Part shown: positions 15,351-23,825 of the stretch, piece by piece
How the letters are laid out: every line of letters begins with the position of its first letter
Numbering within the stretch: position 1 is the first letter of the stretch
Source of the DNA: JAEZAA01 sp964514485
GTDB lineage: Bacteria > Pseudomonadota > Gammaproteobacteria > Pseudomonadales > Oleiphilaceae
Length of the DNA stretch: 64,000 bases
Reading direction: 5' to 3'
Assembly (NCBI GenBank): GCA_964514485.1
Contig: CAZEWG010000005.1
Location: 38,612-102,611, forward strand
Notes under the pieces: model-generated
What the model was told of the DNA's origin: nothing
The model's input: only the letters and a program-made list of their open reading frames with translations
The model's database searches: none
Translations under genes and position numbers: made by a program

Positions 15351-16436
15351 ATGAAAGAATCCATTTATCTCAAGCTAGAACATCTTAGTGAGCGCTTTGA
15401 AGAAGTGCGGGCGCTGTTAAGTGATGCCGACACCATTGCCAATCAGGACAAGTTCCGGGCCTTGTCTCGGGAGTATGCCGAGCTGGAGCCGGTTGCCGCG
15501 AGCTTTGACAGCTATCGCAAAATGGAGGCGGATCTGGAATCGGCCCGGGCGATGCTGAAAGAGGGCGACCCCGAATTGCGGGAGATGGCTCAGGAAGAAG
15601 TCCAGTCCCTGCAGGAGCAGATTGAAGAGCAGAAGCTGGTGCTGCAAAAACTGCTGCTGCCCAAAGATCCCAATGATGGCCGTAACGTCTACCTTGAAAT
15701 CCGTGCCGGGACTGGCGGTGATGAAGCAGCCATTTTTGCCGGGGATCTGTTCCGGATGTATTCCCGCTATGCGGAGCTGAAACGCTGGCAGATTGAAATC
15801 ATCAGCGAGAGCGAGGGTGAACATGGCGGCTACAAGGAGTTGATCACCCGGGTGGTGGGCAAGGATGTCTATGGCCATCTTAAATTCGAATCCGGTGCTC
15901 ATCGGGTACAGCGGGTTCCTGAAACGGAATCCCAGGGGCGGATTCACACCTCCGCCTGTACGGTGGCGGTGATGCCCGAAGCCGATGAAGTGGAAGCGGT
16001 GGACATCAATCCCGCAGACTTGCGGATTGATACCTATCGTGCCTCGGGCGCCGGTGGTCAGCACGTCAACAAAACCGAATCAGCCATTCGGATCACCCAC
16101 ATTCCTTCCGGGATTGTGGTGGAGTGCCAGGATGAGCGTTCCCAGCACAAGAACCGCGCCAAAGCCATGTCGCTGCTGGCCTCCAAGCTGTTGTCCGCCG
16201 CCCAGGAAAGCCAACAGAAGGAACAGGCCAGTACCCGTAAAAGCCTGGTGGGCAGTGGCGACCGCTCGGAGCGGATTCGTACCTATAACTTCCCCCAGGG
16301 GCGGATTACCGATCACCGGATCAACCTGACCCTGTATAAGCTGGATGAGGTGATGGAAGGAGACCTTGACCCGGTGATCCAGCCATTGCTCCATGAGTAT
16401 CAAGCTGAACAGCTCGCCAACCTGACCGACGCCTAA
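15351..16436 (+). CDS. prfA: Peptide chain release factor 1
   Basis: A 361-residue class I release factor that reads UAA and UAG. The stop-codon recognition tripeptide is PET in RVPETESQGRIH (the PxT motif). The catalytic GGQ lies in SGAGGQHVNKTES, followed by the typical QDERSQHKNRAKAM. It starts four bases after hemA, with translation probably coupled. Its Gln in GGQ is the methylation target of PrmC, encoded next. Confidence 0.98.
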   Translation: MKESIYLKLEHLSERFEEVRALLSDADTIANQDKFRALSREYAELEPVAASFDSYRKMEADLESARAMLKEGDPELREMAQEEVQSLQEQIEEQKLVLQKLLLPKDPNDGRNVYLEIRAGTGGDEAAIFAGDLFRMYSRYAELKRWQIEIISESEGEHGGYKELITRVVGKDVYGHLKFESGAHRVQRVPETESQGRIHTSACTVAVMPEADEVEAVDINPADLRIDTYRASGAGGQHVNKTESAIRITHIPSGIVVECQDERSQHKNRAKAMSLLASKLLSAAQESQQKEQASTRKSLVGSGDRSERIRTYNFPQGRITDHRINLTLYKLDEVMEGDLDPVIQPLLHEYQAEQLANLTDA

Positions 16437-16447
16437 GGCCGTTTGGC

Positions 16448-17278
16448 ATGACCATTCAAGAAGCTCTGCAGCGCGCCATGGCGAGCCTCCCCGGCGATTC
16501 TCCCAAGTTGGACGCCGAAGTGCTGCTGGGCTTCGTTCTCGGTCAGTCCCGCACCTATCTTTATACTTGGCCCGAGCGTGAGCTAAGCGCGACTCAGCAG
16601 AGTCTGCTGGAGGAGTTGGTGGCGCGCCGGGCCAGTGGCACTCCGGTGGCTTATCTGGTGGGGGAGCGGGAGTTTTGGTCGTTGCCATTGCAGGTCAATG
16701 AACACACCCTGATTCCCCGTCCGGAAACGGAGCTGCTGGTGGAGCAAGCCCTGGCGCGACTGCCCCGGTCCGGTCGGGCGCTGGATCTGGGGACGGGAAC
16801 CGGTGCCATTGCCCTGGCGCTGGTCTCGGAGCGGCCGGATGCGGAAATCTGGGCCGTCGACGCTTCCCTGGAGGCCTTGAAAGTCGCCCGGGCCAACGTC
16901 GAACGGCTGGGGCTGCCGGTCCAGTTGGTGCATAGTGACTGGTTTGCCCAAGTGAGCGGGCAGCGCTTTCACCTGATTGTCAGCAACCCTCCCTATATTG
17001 CCGAGGCCGACCCTCATTTGGGGCAGGGCGATGTACGCTTTGAGCCCTTGACCGCCCTGGCCAGTGGCCGGGATGGCCTGACCGATATCCGCCAGATTGT
17101 GGCCCGGGCCCCGGCCCATTTACATCCCGGTGGTTGGCTTCTGTTTGAGCATGGCTATGACCAGGGGGCGCCTGTTCGAGAGTTGTTGACCCGGGCTGGT
17201 TTTTCCAGCGTGGAAACCGTGCAAGACTATGGTGGAAATGACCGGGTCACCCTAGGCCAATGGGAACATCATGACTGA
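16448..17278 (+). CDS. prmC: Release factor glutamine N5-methyltransferase
   Basis: A 276-residue SAM-dependent methyltransferase that methylates the GGQ glutamine of release factors RF1 and RF2. An N-terminal helical domain precedes the Rossmann core with DLGTGTGA at residues 113-120 and the catalytic NPPY at 180-183. It follows prfA by 11 bp, so enzyme and substrate are co-expressed. Its 3' end overlaps moeB by 8 bp. Confidence 0.97.
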   Translation: MTIQEALQRAMASLPGDSPKLDAEVLLGFVLGQSRTYLYTWPERELSATQQSLLEELVARRASGTPVAYLVGEREFWSLPLQVNEHTLIPRPETELLVEQALARLPRSGRALDLGTGTGAIALALVSERPDAEIWAVDASLEALKVARANVERLGLPVQLVHSDWFAQVSGQRFHLIVSNPPYIAEADPHLGQGDVRFEPLTALASGRDGLTDIRQIVARAPAHLHPGGWLLFEHGYDQGAPVRELLTRAGFSSVETVQDYGGNDRVTLGQWEHHD

Positions 17279-18044
17279 TCGAGAATTTAGTGATGACGAG
17301 CTGTTACGTTACAGCCGTCAGATTATGTTGCCGCAATTTGATGTGGCCGGCCAGCAGCGGTTGGCGAGTGCCCGGGTGCTGATTGTGGGGCTGGGTGGAT
17401 TGGGCAGCCCGGTCGCCCTGTACCTGGCCGGTGCCGGCGTTGGCGAACTGGTGCTGGCGGATTTCGATCAGGTGGAGCTGACCAACCTGCACCGTCAGAT
17501 TGCCCACGGCATGGCGGATCTGGGCAAGCTCAAGGTGGAGTCTGCCCGGGAGTCCATTGCGGCCATTAACCCTCTGGTTCAGGTACGGACGATCAGCCAG
17601 CCGCTGCAGGATGAGCTGCTGACGGAACAGGTGGCCCTGGTGGATGCGGTGGTGGATTGCACTGACAACTTTGCCACCCGCTTTGCCCTGAACAAGGCTT
17701 GCGTGGCGGCGGGCAAGCCGTTGATTTCCGGCGCGGCCATTCGACTGGAAGGGCAGATCAGCGTGTTTGACACCCGCCAGCCGCAAAACCCCTGCTATCA
17801 ATGTCTCTATGCCCATGCCGATGAGGAACAGCTCACCTGTTCGGAGGCGGGGGTGATGGGGCCTTTGGTGGGAATTGTCGGTTCGGTGCAGGCCCTGGAA
17901 ACCATCAAGGTATTAAGCGGGCTCGGTCAGCCCCTGGCCGGACGTTTGTTGCTGCTGGACGGCATGAGTCTCTCCTGGCGGGAGTTCAAGGTCAAACGCG
18001 ACCCTCGGTGTGCGGTATGTGGCGAGCGGCCTGTGCATCAGTAA
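17271..18044 (+). CDS. moeB: ThiF/MoeB-family adenylyltransferase
   Basis: A 257-residue E1-like enzyme that adenylates the C-terminus of a small sulfur-carrier protein such as MoaD. It has the nucleotide loop VGLGGLGSP at residues 39-47 and two zinc-binding Cys pairs, CYQC at 175-178 and CAVC near the C-terminus. A conserved catalytic-type Cys190 is in LTCSEAGVMGP. In Pseudomonas relatives this gene also follows prmC and is called moeB. ThiF or HesA function cannot be excluded because no moaD or thiS is adjacent. It overlaps prmC by 8 bp. Confidence 0.9.
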   Translation: MTDREFSDDELLRYSRQIMLPQFDVAGQQRLASARVLIVGLGGLGSPVALYLAGAGVGELVLADFDQVELTNLHRQIAHGMADLGKLKVESARESIAAINPLVQVRTISQPLQDELLTEQVALVDAVVDCTDNFATRFALNKACVAAGKPLISGAAIRLEGQISVFDTRQPQNPCYQCLYAHADEEQLTCSEAGVMGPLVGIVGSVQALETIKVLSGLGQPLAGRLLLLDGMSLSWREFKVKRDPRCAVCGERPVHQ

Positions 18045-18055
18045 CGGAGGTGCCG

Positions 18056-18574
18056 GTGAGTCATTCGGACGATGATGTGAAACAAGCTCTGGTGAACGTG
18101 GCGCAGGCCCGTGATCCAGCCAAGAATATTATGCTGCCGGGCAACAAACTACTGGTGGGCTGGCGTGAATGGGTGGCGCTGCCGGAGCTGGGGATCGAGC
18201 GGATTAAGGCCAAGGTGGATACCGGCGCCCGCACCTCGGCGCTCCATGCCTTTGAGGTGGACAGCTATCAAGGCAAGTCGGGCCAGCGGGTGCGGTTTTT
18301 AATCCACCCTCTGCAAAATGACCTGAACGTGGTGGTGGAGTGTGATGCGGCTGTGATCGATGAGCGCCAAGTGACGGATTCTGGCGGCCATCGGGAGAAG
18401 CGGCTGGTGATTGAAACGATGCTGCGTATTGCGAACCTGGCCTGGCCGATCGAAATGACGCTGACCAATCGTGACACGATGAAGTTCCGGATGTTGCTGG
18501 GGCGCACCGCCATGCGCCGGCGCATTTTGGTGAATCCTGCAGTTTCGTACCGTACGGAACTGACGCAAGAATGA
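18056..18574 (+). CDS. Retropepsin-like putative zinc protease (RimB-type)
   Basis: A 172-residue protein of the family annotated as ATP-dependent zinc protease, whose fold is aspartic-retropepsin-like. The signature KVDTGARTSALHA carries the DTGA catalytic motif at residues 55-58, and MLLGRTAM corresponds to the second conserved block. I chose the GTG at 18056 because GGAGG lies five bases before it, although the frame is open 16 codons further upstream. It precedes rimK by 19 bp. In Pseudomonas fluorescens a related protein (RimB) works with RimK on ribosomal protein S6 glutamate tails. A protease counter-acting RimK is inferred here from that pairing. Confidence 0.85.
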   Translation: MSHSDDDVKQALVNVAQARDPAKNIMLPGNKLLVGWREWVALPELGIERIKAKVDTGARTSALHAFEVDSYQGKSGQRVRFLIHPLQNDLNVVVECDAAVIDERQVTDSGGHREKRLVIETMLRIANLAWPIEMTLTNRDTMKFRMLLGRTAMRRRILVNPAVSYRTELTQE

Positions 18575-18593
18575 TCCCTGATAGGTCTTACAT

Positions 18594-19499
18594 ATGAAAA
18601 TCGCCATTATGTCGCGTAACCCCAGGCTGTACTCAACCCGTCGCCTGGTGGAGGAGGGTGAGAAGCGCGGCCACCAGATGCGGGTCATCGACACCCTGCG
18701 TTGTTATATGAACATCGCCTCCAGCAACCCCTCCATCCATTATAAGGGGGAGGCGTTGACAGGCTATGACGCGGTGATTCCCCGTATTGGGGCATCCATT
18801 ACCTTCTACGGCACCGCGGTGCTGCGTCAGTTCGAGATGATGGGGGTGTTCCCCCTGAATGAGTCGGTGGCCATTACCCGGGCCCGGGATAAGTTGCGTT
18901 CTTTGCAGTTGCTGTCCCGCAAAGGAATTGGCCTGCCCGTCACCGGCTTCGCCAGTGCGCCGGACGATGTGCCGGATTTGATCGACATGGTCGGTGGCGC
19001 GCCGCTGGTAATCAAGCTGCTGGAAGGCACCCAGGGGATTGGGGTGGTTCTGGCGGAAACCCGCAAGGCGGCGGAAAGTGTGATTGAAGCCTTTATGGGG
19101 CTGGACGCCGACATCATGGTGCAGGAGTTCATCAAGGAAGCCGGGGGTGCGGATATTCGCTGCTTTGTGGTGGGAGACAAGGTGATTGCCGCCATGAAGC
19201 GTCAGGCCAAGGATGGGGAATTTCGCTCCAACCTCCATCGGGGCGGAACCGCCAGCCTGGTCCGGATCACGCCCGCGGAACGCAAGACGGCGGTGGATGC
19301 GGCCAAGGCGATGGGGCTCAATGTGGCCGGGGTGGATATTTTGCGCTCCAGCCGAGGGCCTTTGGTGATGGAGGTCAACTCCTCGCCGGGACTCAACGGG
19401 ATTGAGGCGGCGACCGGCAAAAACGTCGCCGCCATGATTATCGAGTTTATCGAAAGAAATGCGGCTCCCTCTCGCACCCGCACCCGCGGCCGGGGCTAA
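18594..19499 (+). CDS. rimK: Ribosomal protein S6--L-glutamate ligase
   Basis: A 301-residue ATP-grasp ligase that adds glutamate residues to the C-terminus of ribosomal protein S6. ATP-grasp features include PLVIKLLEGTQGIGV, IMVQEFIKEAGGADIRCFVV and the metal-binding MEVNSSPGLNGIE. The C-terminal tail is Arg-rich (RTRTRGRG). AGG lies at normal distance from the ATG. It sits between the retropepsin-like gene and an AstE-like hydrolase, a conserved three-gene set in gammaproteobacteria, and the spacing suggests one operon. Confidence 0.95.
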   Translation: MKIAIMSRNPRLYSTRRLVEEGEKRGHQMRVIDTLRCYMNIASSNPSIHYKGEALTGYDAVIPRIGASITFYGTAVLRQFEMMGVFPLNESVAITRARDKLRSLQLLSRKGIGLPVTGFASAPDDVPDLIDMVGGAPLVIKLLEGTQGIGVVLAETRKAAESVIEAFMGLDADIMVQEFIKEAGGADIRCFVVGDKVIAAMKRQAKDGEFRSNLHRGGTASLVRITPAERKTAVDAAKAMGLNVAGVDILRSSRGPLVMEVNSSPGLNGIEAATGKNVAAMIIEFIERNAAPSRTRTRGRG

Positions 19500-19517
19500 C
19501 AGTCAGGCGCCAGATGC

Positions 19518-20573
19518 ATGAAAGCCAAACCCTCTTCCCGTCCGCCCTTTGAAATTCATGGCGCCTCCATCGCTGCCGGCGAGCGCCGCTCCCTGGAAAT
19601 CAGGGTGGCCCAACTTTATACCCAAACGCCGTTGTCGATTCCGGTGCAGGTGCTCCATGGTCGTCGGGATGGGCCGGTGCTCTTGGTGTGTGCGGCCATT
19701 CATGGCGATGAGCTGAACGGCGTTGAGATTATTCGCCGCCTGCTGTCCATGCCGTCTATTCGCCGGCTACGGGGCACGCTGATTGCCGTGCCGATCGTCA
19801 ACGTGTTTGGCTTTATTCAGCAAACCCGGTATTTGCCGGACCGGCGGGATTTGAACCGCTGCTTTCCGGGCAGTGAAAAAGGCTCCCTCGGCGCCCGGGT
19901 GGCGCACCTGTTCAAAACCGAGATTATCGACAAGGTCACCCATATTATCGATCTGCACACCGGGGCGATTCATCGCTCGAATCTGCCCCAGGTGCGGGCT
20001 TGTCTGGATCATCCGGTTACGGAAAAGATGGCCCGCGCTTTTGGCGTGCCGGTGATTCTGAACGCGGCGCTACGCGATGGCTCGCTGCGCAGTATTGCCG
20101 AGGCCGCCGGAATTCCGGTCATCACCTATGAGGCGGGTGAGGCCCTACGGTTTGACGAGCTTTCCATTCAGGCCGGCGTTCGGGGAGTGATGTCGGTGAT
20201 GCGGGAGCTGGGGATGCTGTCGAGAAGTCGGCGTTTGCAGCGTGACCATGCCCCAGTGATCGCCAAGACGTCCAGTTGGGTGAGGGCAGAGCTGGATGGC
20301 GTGATGCGCCCGCTGGTCGCCTTGGGCGGCCGGGTCCGCAAAGGGGATAGCTTGGCGATTATCAGTGACCCTTTCGGGGTGCGGGAGCAGGCTGTCATCA
20401 GTCCTTATAACGGTATTGTGATTGGCCGGGTGAATATTCCGCTGGTGAACGAGGGAGAGGCCCTGTTTCATATTGCCCGCTTTCAGGAGATTGAAGAGGC
20501 CGAGAAGGGCGTGCAGCAATTTACCGCCGGAATCCTGCAAGACCCGGATGGCGATGTGCTGCCGTTTGATTAA
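19518..20573 (+). CDS. Succinylglutamate desuccinylase/aspartoacylase-family hydrolase
   Basis: A 351-residue M14-like zinc hydrolase. Zinc ligands are visible as His62 and Glu65 in IHGDELNG and His146 in IIDLHTG, and TYEAGEAL holds the likely catalytic Glu. The C-terminal part (about 255-335, SPYNGIVIGRVNIPLVNEGE) looks like a lipoyl/biotinyl-type barrel. It is the third gene of the rimB-rimK set, 18 bp after rimK. No arginine-succinyltransferase genes are near, so an AstE role is unlikely. Action on glutamylated peptides is plausible but not shown. Confidence 0.85.
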   Translation: MKAKPSSRPPFEIHGASIAAGERRSLEIRVAQLYTQTPLSIPVQVLHGRRDGPVLLVCAAIHGDELNGVEIIRRLLSMPSIRRLRGTLIAVPIVNVFGFIQQTRYLPDRRDLNRCFPGSEKGSLGARVAHLFKTEIIDKVTHIIDLHTGAIHRSNLPQVRACLDHPVTEKMARAFGVPVILNAALRDGSLRSIAEAAGIPVITYEAGEALRFDELSIQAGVRGVMSVMRELGMLSRSRRLQRDHAPVIAKTSSWVRAELDGVMRPLVALGGRVRKGDSLAIISDPFGVREQAVISPYNGIVIGRVNIPLVNEGEALFHIARFQEIEEAEKGVQQFTAGILQDPDGDVLPFD

Positions 20574-20623
20574 GGGAAAGGGCCGCTGACCGTGCCCTCT
20601 CCCGCTTAGTTCCTCTCCCACTT

Positions 20624-20645
20624 AGCCCTATTAGCAGGGCTTTTT
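20624..20645 (+). terminator. Rho-independent terminator of the rimK cluster
   Basis: AGCCCT and AGGGCT form a stem around ATTAGC, followed by a short T-run. It lies 50 bp after the hydrolase stop and reaches into the last codons of the convergent phoH-like gene. Confidence 0.65.
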
Positions 20646-22035
20646 ACAGGTTGGCTTCGGCAAACTCTGCCAGGGCCGAACGGGGCACGCCTTTCAGGTG
20701 CAGCCGGCCGCCGTGGCGAAAGCCCCGGAAGCGCTCCGTCAGATAGGTTAGGCCTGAGCTGGGCGCGCTCAGATAAGGGGTATCGATCTGCGCCAGGTTG
20801 CCCAGGCAGATCACCTTGCTGCCATTGCCGGCCCGGGTGATGATGGTCTTGATCTGGTGGGGTGTCAGGTTCTGGCTTTCGTCGATCAGAATCAGGCTGT
20901 GCTGGAAACTGCGGCCACGGATATAGTTCAGGGATTTAAACTGGAGCGGAACCCGCTGCAGGATGTACTCCACACTGGAGTGCATGTTCTCGTCATCCTC
21001 ATGCAGGGCTTCCAGGTTGTCGGTAATGGCGCCCAGCCAGGGTTCCATTTTTTCCGCTTCGGTGCCCGGCAGGAAGCCGATGTCCTCATCCAGGCCTTGG
21101 GTGCTTCGAGTGGCGATAATGCGCTTGTAACGCTTGCTGGCCACGGTCATTTCAATTGCCGCAGCCAGCGCCAGAATGGTTTTGCCGGAGCCCGCCGCGC
21201 CGGAAAGGTTGACCAGGTGAATATCCGGGTCCAGCAGCAGGTGCAGGGCGAGGGCCTGGAAGATGTCCCGGGGCATCAGCCCCCAGGCCTGTTGGGACAT
21301 CAGGTTTTCGTAGCTGAGATCTTCCAGCACCAGCCGGTCCGGATCCGCTTCCACCACCCGTCCGATAAAGCCCTGTTGGTCCAGAACAAAGTCATTCAGA
21401 CCCAGACCGGCCAGTTCCTCGGTCCGCACCAAAATATGTTCGGTGACACCTTCCCGCTGAATGGTTTCGACCTTGTCGATCCGGTCCCAGAACGAGCCTT
21501 CAAACTCCTGATAACCCTTGGGCAGCAGATCGATGTCGTCCACCAGCTGGTCGGTATGGTAATCCTGGGCTTCAACCCCACAGGCGCGCGCCTTCAGCCG
21601 CATGTTGATGTCTTTGCTCACCAGGATGATCTGGCGTTCCTTATGCAGGGTTTGCAGATTGGCCAGGGCGTTGATGATCCGGTTGTCGTTGAGGTTGTCC
21701 GGTAGGTGGGGCGGAACAATGGCGCGATCAGGGTTCATCAGAATCGAAATGGTACCGCGGCTCTGCCCCAGTGTTTCCCGATAGATGGGAACACCTGCCT
21801 CGATTTCCTTGGGCGTGGCATCTCCCAGTAGTTGATCAATCAGGCGAATGGCTTGGCGGCAGTCTGCAGCGATAGCCTGTTTGCCCACTTTGAGTTTGTC
21901 GAGCTCTTCCAAAACCGTCATCGGGATAATGACCTGGTGTTCTTCAAAATTGAGAACGGCGTTCGGGTCGTGGATGAGGACGTTGGTATCGAGGACGTAG
22001 GTTTTTAGCTCAGGCTGGTGAGGCTTGCTGCTCAT
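20644..22035 (-). CDS. PIN domain-PhoH fusion ATPase (PhoH2/YlaK type)
   Basis: A 463-residue protein joining an N-terminal PIN ribonuclease domain (residues about 10-150, YVLDTNVLIHD with Asp16) to a C-terminal PhoH-type P-loop ATPase (about 240-463). The latter has Walker A GAAGSGKT near residue 280 and the Walker B-like LILIDESQNLTP. Related PhoH2 proteins unwind and cleave RNA. A GAGG ribosome site precedes the ATG. A 260-bp gap separates it from the upstream CBS gene and contains a palindromic operator-like site. Confidence 0.92.
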   Translation of the reverse strand: MSSKPHQPELKTYVLDTNVLIHDPNAVLNFEEHQVIIPMTVLEELDKLKVGKQAIAADCRQAIRLIDQLLGDATPKEIEAGVPIYRETLGQSRGTISILMNPDRAIVPPHLPDNLNDNRIINALANLQTLHKERQIILVSKDINMRLKARACGVEAQDYHTDQLVDDIDLLPKGYQEFEGSFWDRIDKVETIQREGVTEHILVRTEELAGLGLNDFVLDQQGFIGRVVEADPDRLVLEDLSYENLMSQQAWGLMPRDIFQALALHLLLDPDIHLVNLSGAAGSGKTILALAAAIEMTVASKRYKRIIATRSTQGLDEDIGFLPGTEAEKMEPWLGAITDNLEALHEDDENMHSSVEYILQRVPLQFKSLNYIRGRSFQHSLILIDESQNLTPHQIKTIITRAGNGSKVICLGNLAQIDTPYLSAPSSGLTYLTERFRGFRHGGRLHLKGVPRSALAEFAEANL

Positions 22036-22157
22036 AGTACCTCTATCAATCTTTTTGTGGGTGTGGAATCTGTGGTGCCCGGTACGGAGTCCTGTGTATT
22101 TGGGTACTCTCTCTATGTTCCATCATAGTTATGCTTGGGGATTATGAAAAACTCTTT

Positions 22158-22175
22158 GTGACAACTGTATGTCAC
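22158..22175. promoter_or_regulatory. Operator-like palindrome upstream of the PIN-PhoH gene
   Basis: GTGACA-N6-TGTCAC is a perfect 6-6-6 inverted repeat located about 125 bp upstream of the phoH-like start. The architecture suits a dimeric regulator. Its spacing excludes a standard CRP/Vfr site. The regulator is unknown. Confidence 0.35.
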
Positions 22176-22296
22176 TTGGGGGAGAGGCGAGGCTCTTTCA
22201 GCTCAGGTCAGTAGTTATTTCGCCAAGCTGAGTTCGCCGCCGGGCAGAAAGCGGGGCGGCGTCAGGAAAAAGAGGTTGGACGAACGTTCAGGAGGG

Positions 22297-22764
22297 TTAT
22301 TCGGGCAGCTCGGAAATCACCTTCAGCATGTCGAAGCCGGTAATAATGCCGACCACTTTGTCGTCACGCTTGACGAAGACCCGATGCAAATGTTCCTTCA
22401 TCATCAACCGGGCGATCTCCTGAATGGGGGAGTCTTCCTGAACGGAGATAACGATCGGGGTCATGATGTCCCGGACTTCCACGGGCACTTTCTGCATTTC
22501 CTCAAAAATGAACTGGCGCAGACGGCGGGCTTCTTGAAGCTCCTCGGGCGTCATGCGCTGTTCGTGATCCTGGGTCACCGTATTGAGATGAAAGTCCGCC
22601 ACATCGGATAAGGTCGCAATCCCCACGATTTCTCCCTGCTCATCCACGACCGGGCTGCCGGAGATGCTGTTGGTGGCCAGGAAGCGGGTAAACTGCTGCA
22701 TCGTCCAGGAGGCAGGGACGGATTTTACATGGGGAGTCATGATGTCGCGAGCGGTAACTGGCAT
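22297..22764 (-). CDS. Two-CBS-domain protein
   Basis: A 155-residue soluble protein consisting of two CBS motifs: the first at about residues 8-60 (RDIMTPHVKSVPASWTMQQF to GIATLSDVAD), the second at about 95-150 (RDIMTPIVISVQEDSPIQEI to GIITGFDMLK). CBS pairs usually bind adenine nucleotides and regulate a partner. No partner domain is fused. The ATG at 22764 (MPVTARDIM) is chosen because AGGA lies nine bases upstream; an open frame extends 16 codons further but is unlikely to be translated. Confidence 0.88.
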   Translation of the reverse strand: MPVTARDIMTPHVKSVPASWTMQQFTRFLATNSISGSPVVDEQGEIVGIATLSDVADFHLNTVTQDHEQRMTPEELQEARRLRQFIFEEMQKVPVEVRDIMTPIVISVQEDSPIQEIARLMMKEHLHRVFVKRDDKVVGIITGFDMLKVISELPE

Positions 22765-22953
22765 ATGTGATTTCCTAGGGCCATGATCTTTCGGACATTT
22801 TATCCAGCCCATCGTCCGGTTTGAAGTTGAACGGGCGTGCTATTGGGTGTTGGGGTCAATTCTGGTGGTGAATTTAAACGCCTGCGGCCTCGATAAAGGT
22901 AGTCCAATCCGGACGCTTTATGGAGGCCTCGGGGTTATAAGGGATCAGGCAGT

Positions 22954-23691
22954 TTACTGATTTTGTGTTTGCACACCAATGATCTGGGCTTGCTCGTCAT
23001 AGAGGATCACAGCATTGCTGTATTTCTCTGAGTTGGCCACTTTTTCAAGGCTTTTCATGGACTTGATGGGGATGTCGACAATCAGGGCGTTGACCAGCCA
23101 GCTGGGAATGGAGCCGCCGGGCTCGGTGTGTTGCAGCCAGATCATCTCGGTTTTGTCCTCGCCTTGGGGGCGGAAGGTGTAATGGGTTTCTGCCACGGTT
23201 ACACGTACATACTTGGGATTCTTCGGCCGTTTGTCGGAGACGGCATACATGGACATGGAAAACTCTCCAGTGGCTGCATTATTGGAGGTGTTGATTTCCA
23301 GTACATAGTCCCGGTCCTGGACGGGCCAGGGCAGATCGTTGACAGAATAGGCGTAACGCTTGCGAAAGCTTTCCTGGTCAAATCCCCAGGATTCAATACA
23401 GCCATGAACCCATTCGACGCAGGAGTGAGGGTTGGCCATCACCGCCATGATATTGGTGATCGGGCTATTGAGCAGAGCAATCGCCTTGAAGGCCTGAAAG
23501 TTCGAGTCGTTGTGCTTTTTGGTGTAAATCTTGATGTTGTCGCGCTCGGCATGCAGCTTCCAGTCATCAGACTCCAGTGGGATCTGTGCATAGGCGAGCG
23601 GAGCCATCAGGCAGGAAAAAATCAGTCCGACCGAGGCAAGGATTGCCAACCGAACCGGTTGAGGAAAAAGGGTTAAAAAAGAAATGGCCAT
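22954..23691 (-). CDS. Secreted START/Bet v1-like lipid-binding protein
   Basis: A 245-residue protein with an N-terminal signal (LAILASVGLIFSCLMAPLAYA, cleavage expected after AYA) followed by a START-like domain over about residues 45-225. Typical pieces are WKLHAERDNIKIYTKK, LPWPVQDRDYVLEI and the C-terminal PSWLVNALIVDIPIKSMKSL. Such proteins are predicted to bind lipids or other hydrophobic ligands, here in the periplasm. No clear ribosome site is seen. It is divergent from the DUF2804 gene, about 134 bp away. Confidence 0.82.
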   Translation of the reverse strand: MAISFLTLFPQPVRLAILASVGLIFSCLMAPLAYAQIPLESDDWKLHAERDNIKIYTKKHNDSNFQAFKAIALLNSPITNIMAVMANPHSCVEWVHGCIESWGFDQESFRKRYAYSVNDLPWPVQDRDYVLEINTSNNAATGEFSMSMYAVSDKRPKNPKYVRVTVAETHYTFRPQGEDKTEMIWLQHTEPGGSIPSWLVNALIVDIPIKSMKSLEKVANSEKYSNAVILYDEQAQIIGVQTQNQ

Positions 23692-23825
23692 AATAATGGA
23701 AATGTCGTCACTATTTTGATGATTAGATGAGCGTCACGGAAGACGATCAGTTCTTCCCTGAAAGACGAGGTATAGTAACTGAGATTTTGGTACAAAAATG
23801 ATAAGAGATCCTATTTTCGGAGAAA

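Noticed and set aside
22158..22175. CRP/Vfr binding site
   Set aside because: The TGTGA and TCAC halves are separated by 10 bases rather than 6.
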